Shown here: in pieces, positions 12,560-24,873 of the stretch | How positions within the stretch are numbered: position 1 is the first letter of the stretch | Layout of the letters: each line of letters opens with the position of its first letter | NCBI GenBank assembly: GCA_024036415.1 | Contig: JAMWET010001256.1 | Span: 1-64,000 of the forward strand | Direction: 5' to 3' | DNA from: Prochilodus magdalenae | Taxonomy: Eukaryota; Chordata; Actinopteri; Characiformes; Prochilodontidae | DNA: 64,000 nt | The notes under the pieces: generated by a model | Told to the model about the DNA's origin: nothing | The model's input: only the letters and a program-made list of their open reading frames with translations | The model's database searches: none | Made by a program: the position numbers and the translations under genes

Positions 12560-13075
12560 TCCTCCTAATCACTCTCTGTCTCTGTCTCTCTCTTTCTTTC
12601 TCTCTTGGTAATGTGGTAATGTTTCATTGCCCGGCATTACCATAACCTTACACTGACCAGCATCTGGCTCTGATCATGAACTCAATCTATGGGTCAGCTC
12701 CATCTTGCAGTTACTCCCTCCTGGACTAATCAGACTGGATCCAATAGATGTTCTTCTCCTGTTAGTTCTGTCTTTCTTGTCTCATCCGGGTTCGACCTAA
12801 GGAGGTTGGGTTCCGCCCTTGAGCCTGGTTCCTCTCGAGGTTTCTTCCTTACTCACGGGAGTTTTTCCTCGCCACTGTTGCCTCTGGCTTGCTCAAGGGG
12901 GGCTTGGACCCAGTTTTTCCCCACCCCCCCACCCTTAAATGTCTATACATTAACTTTGTGTTTTTCTTTTTTTCTTTCCTTTTCTTGTATAAACTGATTT
13001 TCTGTGAAGCTGCTTTAAGACAACACTGGTTGTAAAAAGCGCTATACAAATAAACAATGATTGATTGATTGATTG
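12560..13075 (+). repeat. Interspersed retroelement 3' end with (ATTG)n tail
   Basis: The sequence has the GGTTCCTCTCGAGGTTTCTTCC block, then a GTGAAGCTGCTTTAAGACAAC block, AAAAAGCGCTATACAAATAAA and a tandem ATTG tail (about 13055-13074). This arrangement is extremely common in fish genomes, even in gene 3' UTRs. The tail and the AATAAA just before it fit a retroposed element. The 102-aa open frame at 12689 is a translation of the repeat. Confidence 0.7.
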
Positions 13076-13512
13076 GTGTGAATGATAATCGAGAATGTTG
13101 TCTGCACGTTAAGTGCAATTACATCCTTCAACCAGAATCCAAAATCCAAATGTCAAAACGCAGACTGTGTGGCTTAAGTAAATTCAGTATTAACATTTTT
13201 GTCTGTAACTAATCTGAAAGTAAACCCACTAGGCCCATATCCTGACCAAAGCCTACAGTCCCTCTAACAGTAACCAGCTGCACAGTGAACAATGAAAGTG
13301 ATCTTATTTAGTTATTCACTGGTCATATTGAGCATGGTTAATCATATCCTTTATAAGACAAACACATTGCATAGAAACATTTTGACACTTGCCTGCTTCT
13401 GAATGTGTCCACCACCCCACTCTCTTTTGGAAGGTGACTGTCCTAAAGCCTAAATCTTAACATGGAAAAGTGAAGTGTTGTTTTATGTTTTTTTTTTTAC
13501 TACTGTTCTATA

Positions 13513-14584
13513 TACACTACACTCACAAAAGTATTCACTCACCCATTGTCATTGAATTCAGATGTTACAATCACATCTATGGACTTCCAAGCGCCTAAGC
13601 ATGCAGAGTGCTTCTACACACATTAGTAACAGAATGGGTAGCTCTCAGGAGCTTTGTAAATTCCAGCACGGTACTGTGATAGGATGCCCCCACTCATGAA
13701 ATTTCCTCACTACTAAATATTCCACAGTCCCCTGTATTAAGACAAAGAGGAAGCGATTGGAAACGGCAGCAACTCAGCCATGAAGTAGAAGGCAATGACA
13801 GAGCAGGGTCAGAGGATGCTGAGACGCATACTATGCAGAGGTCGCCAACTTTCTGCAGATTCAATCACTACAGAACTCCAAAGTTCATGTGGCCTTCAGA
13901 TCAGCTCAACAACTGTGCGTAGAGAGCTTTACGGAATGTAAGCTGCATCCAAGCCTTACATTACCAAGCGCAATGCAAAGTGTTAAGTGCAGTGGTGTAA
14001 GACGTGTTCTCTGGAGTGACGAATCGCGCTTCTCCGTTTTGCAGTCCGATGGACGAGTCTGGGTTTGCCGGTTGCCAGGAGAATGGTACTTGTCTCACTG
14101 CATTGTGCTAAGTGTTTGGTGAAGGGGGGATTATGGTGTGGGGTTGCTGGGCTCAGCCTCCTAGTACCAGTGAAAGGAACCCCTAATGCTTCAGCAGACC
14201 AAGAGATTTTGGACAATTTCATGCTCCCAACTTTGTGGGGACAGCTTGGGGGTGGCCCCTTCCTGTTCCACCATGACTACACACCAGGTCTGTAAAGACA
14301 TGGATGAGTACCCGATAGAACACCTTTGGGATGAATTAGAGCAGACTGCGAGCCAGGCCTTCTTGTCCAACATAAGTGTCTGACCTCACTAAATACGCTT
14401 CAGGAAGAATGTTCATAAACTCCCATAAACACATTCCTAAACCATGACAGCCTTCCTAGAAGTGTTGAAGCTGTTACAGGGTGGGCCGAAATAATATTAA
14501 ACCCTATGGATTTAATATGGGATGTCACTCAAGTTCATACATGTATGAATGCAGGAGAGTGGATTGTTTTGGCAGTACAGTGTA
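13513..14584 (+). pseudogene. Decayed Tc1/mariner transposon with transposase remnants
   Basis: The two ends form imperfect inverted repeats: TACACTACACTCACAAAAGT at the left and the complement of TTGGCAGTACAGTGTA at the right (ending near 14584). Between them are Tc1 transposase remnants in the plus orientation, including the catalytic-domain stretch VLWSDESRFSVLQSDGRVW (near 14010-14070) and a later IEHLWDELEQ block. Several frameshifts and stops break the frame, so it cannot encode an active enzyme. Length (about 1.07 kb) is short of the roughly 1.6 kb usual for the family, showing internal deletion. Confidence 0.85.
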
Positions 14585-16552
14585 TGTGGGAAATAGAAAT
14601 AAAACAAACAGATAAATAAGGTAAACTTTTCTGTGTGTAAACCAGGGAAGTTGAGTAGCTCAGCAGGTCCTGACTGAAATGATTGATTGACAACTTGTTA
14701 AAACCTGGTGCTGGTCTCTGGCAAAACACTTCCCCCTGAAACCCACCCACAACTCCTCTAGCCTTTGTTGGATTACAGTCAATAACAAAAGCAAACAGGC
14801 TATAAATAGGAAAATACTGTATACTGTATATTTTTACCACATGTAATATGTTCTCCAGACTCAGGTCACAAGCTGGACTGGTCTGGAAATGTAACAGTTT
14901 GCTCCCACCCTAATAAGTCTATGATCCCACCCACAGCAAATATTTCACATCTGCCCCATAAGACAAAAGACTATTGGTTCAGCACCTGCCCACAGTACTG
15001 CTGTAATTGTGTTTTGATCCAGCAGATTCTCTTTTCTTTAACTTAGCACACATCAAATTATAGTATATGGTAATCTACTATATCCTACATATGCTCCAAA
15101 TAGACATTAAGTTGGAAACGTGGGAGATTTCCTTAAAAATAGCAGTATTCTGCTGACCACAAACTCCACCAACAAACAAAACACGCCATCTTCACACAGC
15201 CTACTCTTAGCTTAAGGTCAGAAACAAACTGAAAACACAAGACAAACCCTGCTGTAAGTGTGTATGTAGAAAATACAGTTGCAAGTTCACGGCTGGTCTT
15301 CCAGGAACAGAACGGAGTATGTGAAGTGATAAGCAAAACAGCTTTGTTGACCTGATGAATCACAGGCCGCTCTGTCTGGCAACTGGAGGCAGTACAGCTG
15401 CTGCGGCTGAGTCAAGGGAGCGAGGAAACTATGCAGGAAGTGGCCCTGTTCGGTGCACAGAAAGACTCTGTAGGCCCTTGTGTTGACTTCTGCCTATTCT
15501 CTTAGTCACATCCTACCCTTAATTAATAATCAGTATTACAGAAGCTTTTATTATGATGCCATTCAAAAGGGACAGTGGAACTCCCAGCTACTTCAAGTTA
15601 GCAGATATTTGCTGTTACAGTGCTGTCTAGTGGTAAGAAGGTGCAAGAACATCCACAATCTGCAAACTGTTTCTTTGATTTCATTGTAGTTAGAAAGTAA
15701 GAGCACATAAGGAATTAATCTGGTTGCATAGTAAGTTTAATTGTGCTTTGTTTCTAAGGATCAAATACAAAATCTTCATTATGCATTAATGTAGAAGTGC
15801 ATTGATGATTACTGATAATGGCTGAAAAAAAGGACAACCACAATTCAAACCGAGGGAATGCGTTACATGAGAAACTAGACATATTGGTAATATTGTTAAA
15901 CAAATGACAAGAGTATATCCAAGGTAATACTAAAAGAAAAACATCCATTTACTGTCTCGAGAACGTACAATGATTATCATTGTAACAATGTAAAAACAAC
16001 AAATCATTCATTTCCAAAATGAACTACATTTAACTTCGTCATCACTTCAAACAACAAGCCCGTTCGTCTATGGTACATCAGTTTGCTGGAAACATTTAAG
16101 ATTCCATCTGCTTTGTGGTCCATTCAGTTTGGTTCACAGGATCTTCTCTGAAATCTTACACTCTGGCATGTCGTGACCTACTGTAAACTGGACTGGCAGG
16201 CAGCTGCAGAGGAATGGGCTCAAGCTTCAGCATACTGGATTTCCTCAGGATTTCACACTGGAACACTATTCATCCACATTTATGACATACTGAAGAACGG
16301 TTTCAGTGACTACCCAATACAAGACATGTACTTTTAAGTAACTTACATATGCCGACAGACTTAAAACTTTATGGGCTTTCTTAACCTTACATATCTTAAC
16401 CTACCAATGACCCTGTGTGGTACTGATAAAACATGTGCGTTTTCCAATAAGTACATGCAATACCCTGTAAAAGTTCAGGGCAGGGAATACTGAAAGCTCT
16501 AGGTGATTCCATTAGTCCGCTGTAACTCTTTACCAGTGACGAGGGAGGTCAT
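14585..16552. other. Region downstream of nubpl, including its likely 3' UTR
   Basis: No coding exon was found. The part nearest 16552 should hold the nubpl 3' UTR (minus strand). Possible polyadenylation signals on the minus strand lie near 15736 (ATTAAA, read as its complement) and 15547 (AATAAA complement), but neither can be chosen from sequence alone. Confidence 0.4.
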
Positions 16553-19500
16553 TCATCCGGACTCCTCCTCGAGCCGGCGCACCACAGCTGAGGCTACTCT
16601 TCTGTACGCTTCAGCCTAAACATGATTGTAGCACAAGGTCAATGAAAATATACACTATGGGGAAAGTCTGAGAATTGACAAATGGATTAACAGCAACCAA
16701 TAATATTATTGCCGAATATTTGGTAACACATTACTGTAGAGGTCTGCAGAATTCCTTCCTGACACAGACACAAGCTTGTCATTACGATGGACAAAACCCT
16801 ACATAAAGGTTTATAAATTTATATTCCAATAGGATTCCTTTATAGTAAAGGTTACATTTGCCAGTTTCAACATGATAGTACCAGGTCTAACAGCGTGTAG
16901 CTAGTATCAAGCAAAACAACTGTACATAAAGTTACTTCAGCTAGATTTGTTATAGTCACATTATTATAAGTCATATCGTGCAGTATTATACATCTATACA
17001 TTAAAGGAATGTATTTTTATGGCACAATTTAGTGCCTACCATTTCAGATGGGACCCTCATTGAGCTTTCTAAAGAACTCAACAGTTAGGGCATGCAGGCT
17101 TTCAACTAAAGGTTAAAAGCTGTAACTTAATCTAATCATCTCACACTATGCTCTAGGAAAGCCATCCCTGCTTCTGTAGGAAACTGTAAAACATTCTGGC
17201 CTAATCCACTCACCTCAGGACTGTCAGGAGAGGACACGACCACAGGCTGACCCATGTCTGAGGTCTCTCTGATTTTAAGATGAAGTGGAATATCTCCTGT
17301 AGAGTAAACAGAGCAACCATGTAACCTTGAGATCAACATCAAAGGACAAATTAACAGTTCCAGAATATCATACAATTTAATTACATGATAAATAATAATA
17401 AAAATAATAAAAAAGAAGAAACAGGATCTCAACATACAGTGAGAATTAAACAAAAAACACCTGTACAAATCAGCACAAATCACACTTGCTAAACAAGTTG
17501 AGGAATATAAACAGTCAGTAAGACCCTAAAACACACAAAACAGAAAACAATACATAGTAATATTAAAAGATAATAAAACAACCGATTAAAGAGCAAACTT
17601 ATTCACTTACTCACCTAATAACCAACCCACTCATTTACCCATTCACCCTACTATACACCAACTCACATCCCTCAGCTACGAGCCAACTTATTTGCCCTCC
17701 TGTAAACTCACTCACTCAGCTATAAACCCACTTACTCACTCACCTACCAACCAACTCACTCACTCACCCACCTATAAACCCGCTTATGCACTCACCTACC
17801 AGCCAACTTACTCACCCACCTATAAACTCACTTACTCACTCACCTACCAACCAACTCACTCACCCACCTATAAACCCACTTACTCACTCACCTACCAGCC
17901 AACTTACTCACTTACCAACCCACTCACTCACTCACTCATGAATGAGGAGAAAGAGGGCAGAGTTTTTATAGGAATAGAGCTCCAGAGTTTTGGGCCTACA
18001 ACCGAAGAAGTCATATCTCTTGAGAAAGTTCTGTCAAAATCTCCAGTTTCAGCATTTAAAAATCACCACAGTTTAAGTCACATTCTCATGAGAATGTTCT
18101 GAGAATAACTTGAGTTCGCTTTTTCTGGCAGGATCACATCCGTTAAGCTTTCTTTGAAAAAAATTTAATCTTACCAAGAACCTCTACTCCAAGAGTACGA
18201 GCCAGCTCTCTAGCCCCATCCGACCCAAAGATGTGTGTTTGGTGGTTGCACTGGGGACACTGAAAAACACTCATGTTTTGAACCAAGCCCAGCACCTACA
18301 AGAAAAGTCAGTTAGTGACAAATGACCCTCCTGAGCATATTTACTGGAACAGTGCACAACACATAGCAGTGTAACTGATTTCTGTGTATGGATGTTAAAC
18401 AGAGCTGACAGGGTTTTACTTTGTTAGATGTTGCTCTGAATTCTAGCTTCTCTTGTACGGATTATTGCTAGGATTTAAATGAATGTCCATAAATACATGC
18501 AGATTACCATGAAATGGTCGATTTTACCACAGGGAGCTGCTTAAACCACAATTCATTCTTTAGGAAAACTTTGACTGAAATGTTCTCCTGAAAGGCCAAA
18601 AACATCTGGAACTCAGCCCTCCCTACCAAGGAAGGAGGGTTTTGTTTCAGAAATGTATCCCAGATGCTTTTAAGGTGTCTCACCGGTACATTAACTTTGC
18701 GGAACATCTCAGCACCCCTGCGTGCATCTAACAAAGCAATGTCTTGTGGAGTAGACACTATCACAGCTCCTGCAAGAATAAGAGTACATACGGTGTCAGA
18801 ATGAAATAATCATCTAGGCCGCCATTCAACTTTTAAAAGTTCTGGATTTGTGACTTTGGGAGTAACATATTAAACTGTTGCAAAACCTCAAAAGTAACAG
18901 CAGGATGTGTATTGCACAGGCATCATATATTTTTTTTTACTGCACTCCAGCTGACCTCACACACACAGATTCTGAGTAACTCATGTTAGAATTATTGCTA
19001 GGTAGGACCACCTCTTTGGCTTGCTGCCTAGAAAGTTTGTTCTCTGTGGAGGATGTGTTCACTAATGTTCACTTACAAAACCAACAAACGTTTACTACTG
19101 ACTGTAGTTACCTGCTATTGGGATATTCTGTGTGATGGACAGTTGTACATCCCCAGTTCCAGGTGGCATGTCAACTACCAAGTAATCCAAAATCCCCCAG
19201 TCAACCTGAACACCAATTAACACAACAGTAAGGCCCATCAACAGTAAACATCATTTTAGAAAATCTACATTAACAAGAACCTCTCTTGAGTTCACAATAT
19301 TACATTCTAGTCCCATGAGATATTCAGGCAATCAGGGCTAAACGCAAAAATACAAAACCTACATACATGACAAATCATAAAAACATACACACAGCAAATT
19401 ATACTAGCCCACCTGTCTAAGAAGCTTCTCGATGGCTGACATCACCATCAGACCCCTCCACACAATGGGTGCAGTATCTTCAACCAAAAAGCCCATTGAC

Positions 19501-19842
19501 ATACTGCAGAAAGTATGGACAACAGGCAAGCAGACTGAAAATTGTTGTACATTGACTTATTGCATATTACACGGGTAAGGAGGGCCTATTACACCCCTTA
19601 AAAACTTCAGCTCCTCACTCTTATAAGTACAAGGCTTACAATTTAATTTTACTGCAGCTAGAATAGAATACTTTAAAGCAGTTACTGAATAATAAGCCTT
19701 AAGATTAATAAGGACAGGATTCAAAGGGTTAAATGTGGTATACTCACCAAGGGATTCCAAAGTTCGTAAGAGGTCTCATTAAGTTGTCTGAAAATATAGA
19801 GCATGGATTGATATTTATAACATACATATGTGATATATGTGT

Positions 19843-19874
<32 letters not shown>

Positions 19875-22800
19875 CATATATACAGGGGTTGGACAATGAA
19901 ACTGAAACACCTGGTTTTAGACCACAATCATTTATTAGTATGGTGTAGGGCCTCCTTTTGCGGCCAATACAGCGTCATTTGGGCAGCCGTGGTTTTATGT
20001 TTTTTGGATACACTCCGGGTTAGCACCCGAACATCCCTCTCAGACAGCTTCCTCTTGCGTCCACAGGTAATCCTGTTGGATGTGGTTCGTCCTTCTTGGT
20101 GGTATGCTGACATTACCTTGGATACCGTGGCTCTTGATACATCACAAAGACTTGCTGTCTTGGTCACAGATGAGCCAGCAGGACGTGCACCAACAATTTG
20201 TCCTCTGTTGAACTCTGGTATGTCACCCATAATGCTGTGTGCATTGCAATATTTTGAGCAGAACTGTGCTCTTACCTGCTAACTGAACCTTCACACTCTG
20301 CTCTTACTGGTGCAATGTGCAATTAATGAAGATTGGCCACTAGGCTGGTCCAATTTAGCCATGAAACCTCCCACACTAAAATGACAGTAAAATGACTAAA
20401 ATTTCAGTTTCATTGTCCAACCCCTGTACATACATACATACATACATACATACATACATACATACATGTTCAAAGAAAAAACATGCATCTCTAAAATTGT
20501 TACTTCATAGAAGAAGGCAAAAAATGTCTTGTCATTTAAGTAAAGAGATTTTATTTTAAGCATATTAAAGTATTCTATTGGTCCATTAATCATAAAAGGG
20601 CATATGGATAAGGGCATAATGCTACACTCGACTAATGTTATGAAAAAGACATTTGCATTACTACAACATATCACCTACTGTCTGTTAATTCTGGATTTCC
20701 TTTTAGGTTCATCAGCTTTGGAATTGACGGGCCATAAACATCAGCATCTAACAGTCCCACTCGCTTATTCTGCAGAAAGGAGTAGAGAAGAAAACAAGAC
20801 GATGCATAGTGTTTATAAGACATGCTGCACGCTTATTGCAATATGGGTGATGCTGAGGGTGTTTCTTTGTTACCTGATCATTCGCCAAAATGCCAAGAGC
20901 AAGATTCACTGCAAAGAGACACAAAGGTGTGTAAACAAAACACGTGCATGTCCACATTAAATCAGCCAGGCTTTGGGATCGTCACCAACAGATCTGGGAA
21001 GTATTTCATCAGACCAGGTTCAAAGTAGTGTCAAGAATCAGATCATCTGCAATAAAGTCTGAAATTGCACAATGCTCAAGGGGAAGACAGTAAATCCTGC
21101 CCTGTTGCAACTTTGTCATATGATTTCCTACATGACAACAGCAGGCTTCTATAAGAGCCATACTAAAGCAAAGAGTCATAACTGTTATTCAGCCTGAGAT
21201 TAGTTTGTGAACTTGGACTGTTGTGTATCATAGTAATATGAGGGGTGACTCGTTTGATTGAGGGAGATAACAGAACTCTAAGTTTCTCCTAGATGGCTGG
21301 CATTGGAATGAGGAACATTGAGAAGGTAGGAAGGTGGTGAGAACTGCAAACCTTTGTCACAGAAACAGAAAGAAGAAAAAGAAAAAGAATTTACAGCACA
21401 TGAGATTGGCAGGAGGGGTCTCGTGGATAGTCCTCCTTGCAAATATCATTTACATATTTCTGCAATTATTCCATAACATAATAATACATAATAATATCCC
21501 ACATAAATAAACTGTAGTTTAAATAATCAGTAACAGTGTAATGTCAACAACCCTCTGTTCATTTTATGCTTTGTTAGGATTCCAAGCATTGGTCTGTTGC
21601 TTTGTGCACTTGCAGGCACACTTCCTTGTCCCATATCAAATTTCAAGGTCATTATAAACAAAGGTTTCTCAGCTAAATATCTGAAGTGTTGTCAGAATGC
21701 TCTATTTTAAAAGGGTAACAGTACCATCTTCCTCTCTCCCTCTTATGCAGTGGATCCAAAACCTGTGATGTGGTGTACAACCCAACTGACTTAACAATAA
21801 CATTGGCAGGTCAAAAAAGATGGGCATAAACAACATCTGCTGCAGCCTTCTTTCAGAATGAAAATGTACACAGTGTGGTCCAATATGTGGTCAACCCTCC
21901 TAATTATGAGTTTATGAAACTGGTTTCCATGCCTCATCAGCTTCACACAAGCTTAAGATCACCAAGCGCAATACCAACTGGGAGCGCTGTGTAGCACACT
22001 CCCGTTGGACTCTGGAGCAGTGGAAATATGTTCTTTGGAGTGATGAATCAGCTTTACTATCTGAAAGCTTGACGGATGAAAGCGGTTTTGGCAGATGCCA
22101 GAAGAATGCTACCTTCCAGAATGTAGAGTGGCAAAAGTAAAGTTTGGTGGGGGCGGGAAATGGTCTGGTTTTGGTTTTGGGTGTTTGGGTTCCATGGCTC
22201 CTGTGAAAGCTAAGGTTAATGCTACAGATACAAATATATATCACAGTTATGTTCCAAATTTGTGTCAACAGGTTTGGGGAAGAACCTTATCTGCTCCAGC
22301 ACAACTGTAGCCCAGTGCACAAAGCAAGGCCCATAAAGATACACTGCAATGTAAATTCTGAGCCAGACCTTTTTGTCCAACATCAATCCCTGACCTGATA
22401 AATGCTCTTCTGACTGAATGAGCAGAAATTCCCACAGACACATTCCAAAATATTGTGGAAAGACTTCCCAGAAGAGTAGGTGCTATTACAGCAGGAAAGA
22501 TATTACTACCCATGGTTTAGGAATGGGATGTCTGAACAAGTTGATATAAATGATGACTAGAACTCCACATACTTGGTCGTATGGTGTATCTTGAACAAAA
22601 AACAGGCTCTGTTTGATAAGGACAAGTGAAGGTTACCTGCTGTTGTAGACTTTCCAACACCTCCTTTTCCTGAAGCAACAACGATGACCTCTTTAACACC
22701 TGCTATGGGTTTTTGTTTGGGTAGGCCTCGTGCCATATGTGCCTTCTGCCTTTCCTGCAGTGCTCTCTCACCTGAAGACTAAAAAGCAAAAAACACATGA

Positions 22801-24502
22801 CTAACTGTAGACCAGAAACATCAGCACCAACAAAAAGTTCAGGCCTGAGAAAGTATTCTGGAACTGTAGTGTCTGTTAGTACAAATTAAACTGGCGCAAA
22901 GCTTTCAAATTACTGCTAGAAGTGAAGAAACTATGGACGAGCATTGTCAAAAGTCCATCATGCCAACACATTAGTCCACAGCAAGTGGATAACGTTGCTG
23001 TTGTGAAAACTGATGACCTGTTATCAAAAATGGATGTTGGCTCAGAAAGAAAGGGATGATTTTGGGAATGACATTTTTTAGAAAAAGGCCATGTACATGT
23101 ACATTGATTCTTTGCTTTCAAACCAACTTATTTTCAAACTGCTGAGTACAATATTCGGATTGCAGGAGCTGCAATTTTATATATAGGATATTTAAATCAA
23201 AGCTGTATCTTACATGGGTAACGTTAACACAGTAGCAGGACTTGTAAACTGCCTGTAGATGAGTTAGACCCATCAGAGGCAGCCAAACAACAATATGCTG
23301 TAACATTACAACCACTGTAATTGAGAAAGGGAATGCTCTTGGCTTACTGACCAAATAACGGGCCTGAACTTCATTTCACAGAAAAAAAAAAATGCCATTT
23401 AAATCGCAGTCACAATACTGATAAGAACAATCACAATTATTCTTCCCCAATAATGCATGCTGTAAGGCAAAATAGTTCATCCCCATAAAATTTACATTTT
23501 AACTATTATAGTATTGTCATTGCTACATACATGTTTAGATGATTCTTCAAGGGTTCAGTAACCAAGAAAATAGTTCTATATATAATCATAAACACTTAAA
23601 GAACAATCTGCATGATTAACATGTTCTTTACAACAAGAAAAGGCTCTGTGTGATTTTTGTTAAAGGGTTCTGCCACTGTTATAATAAAAAAGCTTGCAAA
23701 ACTATTTTAATATTGTTATTACCAAAAAAAGAACCCTTATAGGACAGTCTTTTTAAAGTGTGGATATAAACTCAGCGGATATATGTAAGTTCACTTGTTT
23801 GGATAGCATAAAACAAACAAACAAACAAACAAACAAACAAACAAACGGCTGGGCAACATGACAATATGCCTATTATGATAAATCATACCACAATGTGCTT
23901 GAACATCAGTATTTGACCAACTGATCTCCCGCATGCTTTCATTATGAAGAGAAAAATGTGAGACCCACTGAACTGGATTACACATACTAAATACATACTG
24001 AATAAAAATCAGTATGTATGATATTATTTTGGAAATATAGCACTCTATAGTATATTTGGCTCTCTCTGTTCCAAATGATCAGGTGCCTGAAAGCATATTG
24101 TGGCATAGGCATCGTGAAATTCTGCTAACGTATTGCTAATTGTATTTGCCATACCGATCACCTCTACTAGATTAGACATGGCGACCGCTGGTTCCCATCA
24201 TCTGCACTGTAAAGTAATCTGAATCACTACAACCAACCACTACACACCAAACCCCAAGTGCTGAATAAAGTTGTTTACATCTGAACGACTGGATGAGTTC
24301 AAAAATCTCAGTTAAACCGGTGGAGTTCCCCTTTAATTACTGACAGCAGAGAGAATCCTGATCTCACCTTAAAGCGAACATCATTACAGACCACTGTAAC
24401 CGCTCCACTATGTCGGTTACTAGACCATAAGACAGCGGCAGCCCTAGCCGAGGCGCGCTTACAGACGTGAGCGAACTTCCTGCAGCTGTAATACAGTAGC
24501 AT
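16553..24502 (-). CDS. nubpl: NUBPL, mitochondrial Fe-S P-loop NTPase (complex I assembly)
   Basis: Mrp/Nbp35-family P-loop ATPase that delivers 4Fe-4S clusters to respiratory complex I in the mitochondrial matrix. Coding exons in transcript order (minus strand): 24368-24502, 22637-22778, 20874-20908, 20679-20769, 19748-19787, 19413-19503, 19112-19205, 18684-18769, 18175-18295, 17214-17296, 16553-16615. They total 981 nt, 326 aa, near the human length (about 319). Visible landmarks are the deviant Walker [12 protein letters not shown] (residues 81-91), DADVYGPS, a [11 protein letters not shown]alker B-region block and the cluster-binding CPQC pair (C251, C254). The first 40 residues are Arg/Ala-rich with few acidic residues, fitting a mitochondrial presequence. 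The start is ATG at 24502; the frame extends upstream only with a TTG. For exon 4 I chose the GTAGGT donor because it keeps the NLMRPL frame. Introns hold several transposon relics. It diverges from dtd2 across a 371-bp promoter. Confidence 0.97.
17690..17945. repeat. 48-bp minisatellite in a nubpl intron
   Basis: A CACT/CACC-rich unit of 48 bp (for example the copy beginning near 17772: CCTATAAACC ... CTCACCCA) repeats about four to five times inside the intron between exons 10 and 9 of nubpl. Degenerate related sequence extends left to about 17600. The 136-aa open frame through it (Thr/Tyr/Pro-rich) is a translation of the repeat. Confidence 0.85.
19800..19880. repeat. (TACA)n microsatellite, left part
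   Basis: The clearest ATAC/TATG tandem repeat runs about 19848-19880 and continues on the other side of the transposon at 20427-20466. The element therefore landed inside one microsatellite. Confidence 0.85.
19883..20426 (-). mobile_element. Internally deleted Tc1/mariner element, HTH domain only
   Basis: It has perfect 25-bp terminal inverted repeats: 19883-19907 (beginning CAGGGGTTGGACAATGAA) and 20402-20426 as its exact complement. TA target duplications lie on both sides (19881-19882, 20427-20428). The minus strand holds a 100-aa open frame (19928-20230) whose start matches the N-terminal helix-turn-helix of Tc1 transposases: [19 protein letters not shown], then [15 protein letters not shown] and [10 protein letters not shown]. 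The catalytic DDE domain is absent, so it is non-autonomous. It sits in the nubpl intron between exons 4 and 5. Perfect inverted repeats suggest a fairly young insertion. Confidence 0.9.
20427..20466. repeat. (TACA)n microsatellite, right part
   Basis: About ten TACA units directly follow the right end of the Tc1-derived element, continuing the microsatellite present on its left side. Confidence 0.9.
21867..22588 (+). pseudogene. Decayed Tc1/mariner copy in nubpl intron 2
   Basis: The ends are imperfect inverted repeats: TACACAGTGTGGTCCAATAT at the left and, at the right, the complement of ATACTTGGTCGTATGGTGTA ending near 22588. The interior keeps eroded transposase sequence in the plus orientation, such as the VLWSDES-like stretch near 22030 and a CACAAAGCAAGGCCCATAAA block near 22318. 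The frame is broken many times and about half the usual length is missing. It runs opposite to nubpl transcription. Confidence 0.8.
23540..23760. repeat. Possible non-autonomous DNA element (MITE-like)
   Basis: AT-rich segment in nubpl intron 1 with GGTTCAGTAACC and AAAGAACCCTT-type motifs that recall short fish MITEs. No clear terminal repeat pair could be fixed by eye, so this is a weak call. Confidence 0.25.
23808..23846. repeat. (AAAC)n microsatellite
   Basis: About nine tandem AAAC units inside nubpl intron 1. Confidence 0.95.
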
Positions 24503-24873
24503 GTTTATAACCTCCAAACGCTCAGCAGCTCAGCAGCTACCAGCAGGGAACGCTGTCATTTACAGGAACACAGACTCGGGCCGGCCAGCTGCGCAAACTC
24601 ATCTCCTAACATCGCCTTCTGACTATCACGTGTTAAAGAAAATTAAAGCATTTACTGAAAATAAAAAGTCCGCATAAAACAAAACCTGCAACTAAACCCG
24701 TCGCAGCTCCCCGAGGTGCAGGACGTGGCCACTTTTGATGACGTAGTAACACGGAAAAGACGCCAGCAATCTTTGAAAGCCTGTTTGTTTAAAGGAGGCT
24801 GCAAATGAGTTTGGTTCTTAGGTTAAATTGTTAGGTCCTTGTCAGCTGTCAGCATTGATGCGGTTTCTACATA
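24503..24873. promoter_or_regulatory. Divergent promoter between nubpl and dtd2
   Basis: Only 371 bp separate the nubpl ATG (minus, 24502) from the dtd2 ATG (plus, 24874). Sequence is moderately CpG-rich and has no TATA box. It contains a palindromic E-box CACGTG (24627-24632) and a CRE/ATF-like TGACGTAG (24739-24746). This arrangement is typical of bidirectional housekeeping promoters. Transcription start sites cannot be fixed from sequence. Confidence 0.7.

Noticed and set aside
12689..12997. 102-aa frame
   Set aside because: It translates a common fish interspersed repeat that ends in an ATTG tail.
13889..14383. Active Tc1 transposase gene
   Set aside because: The frame switches several times, has stops and lacks the N-terminal domain; a relic only.
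17692..18102. 136-aa Thr/Tyr/Pro repeat protein
   Set aside because: Encoded by the 48-bp minisatellite in a nubpl intron, on the strand opposite nubpl.
20675..20676. Alternative nubpl exon 4 donor (AG before GTGATA)
   Set aside because: It shifts the frame so that the conserved NLMRPL in exon 5 is lost; the GTAGGT donor four bases earlier in the transcript keeps it.
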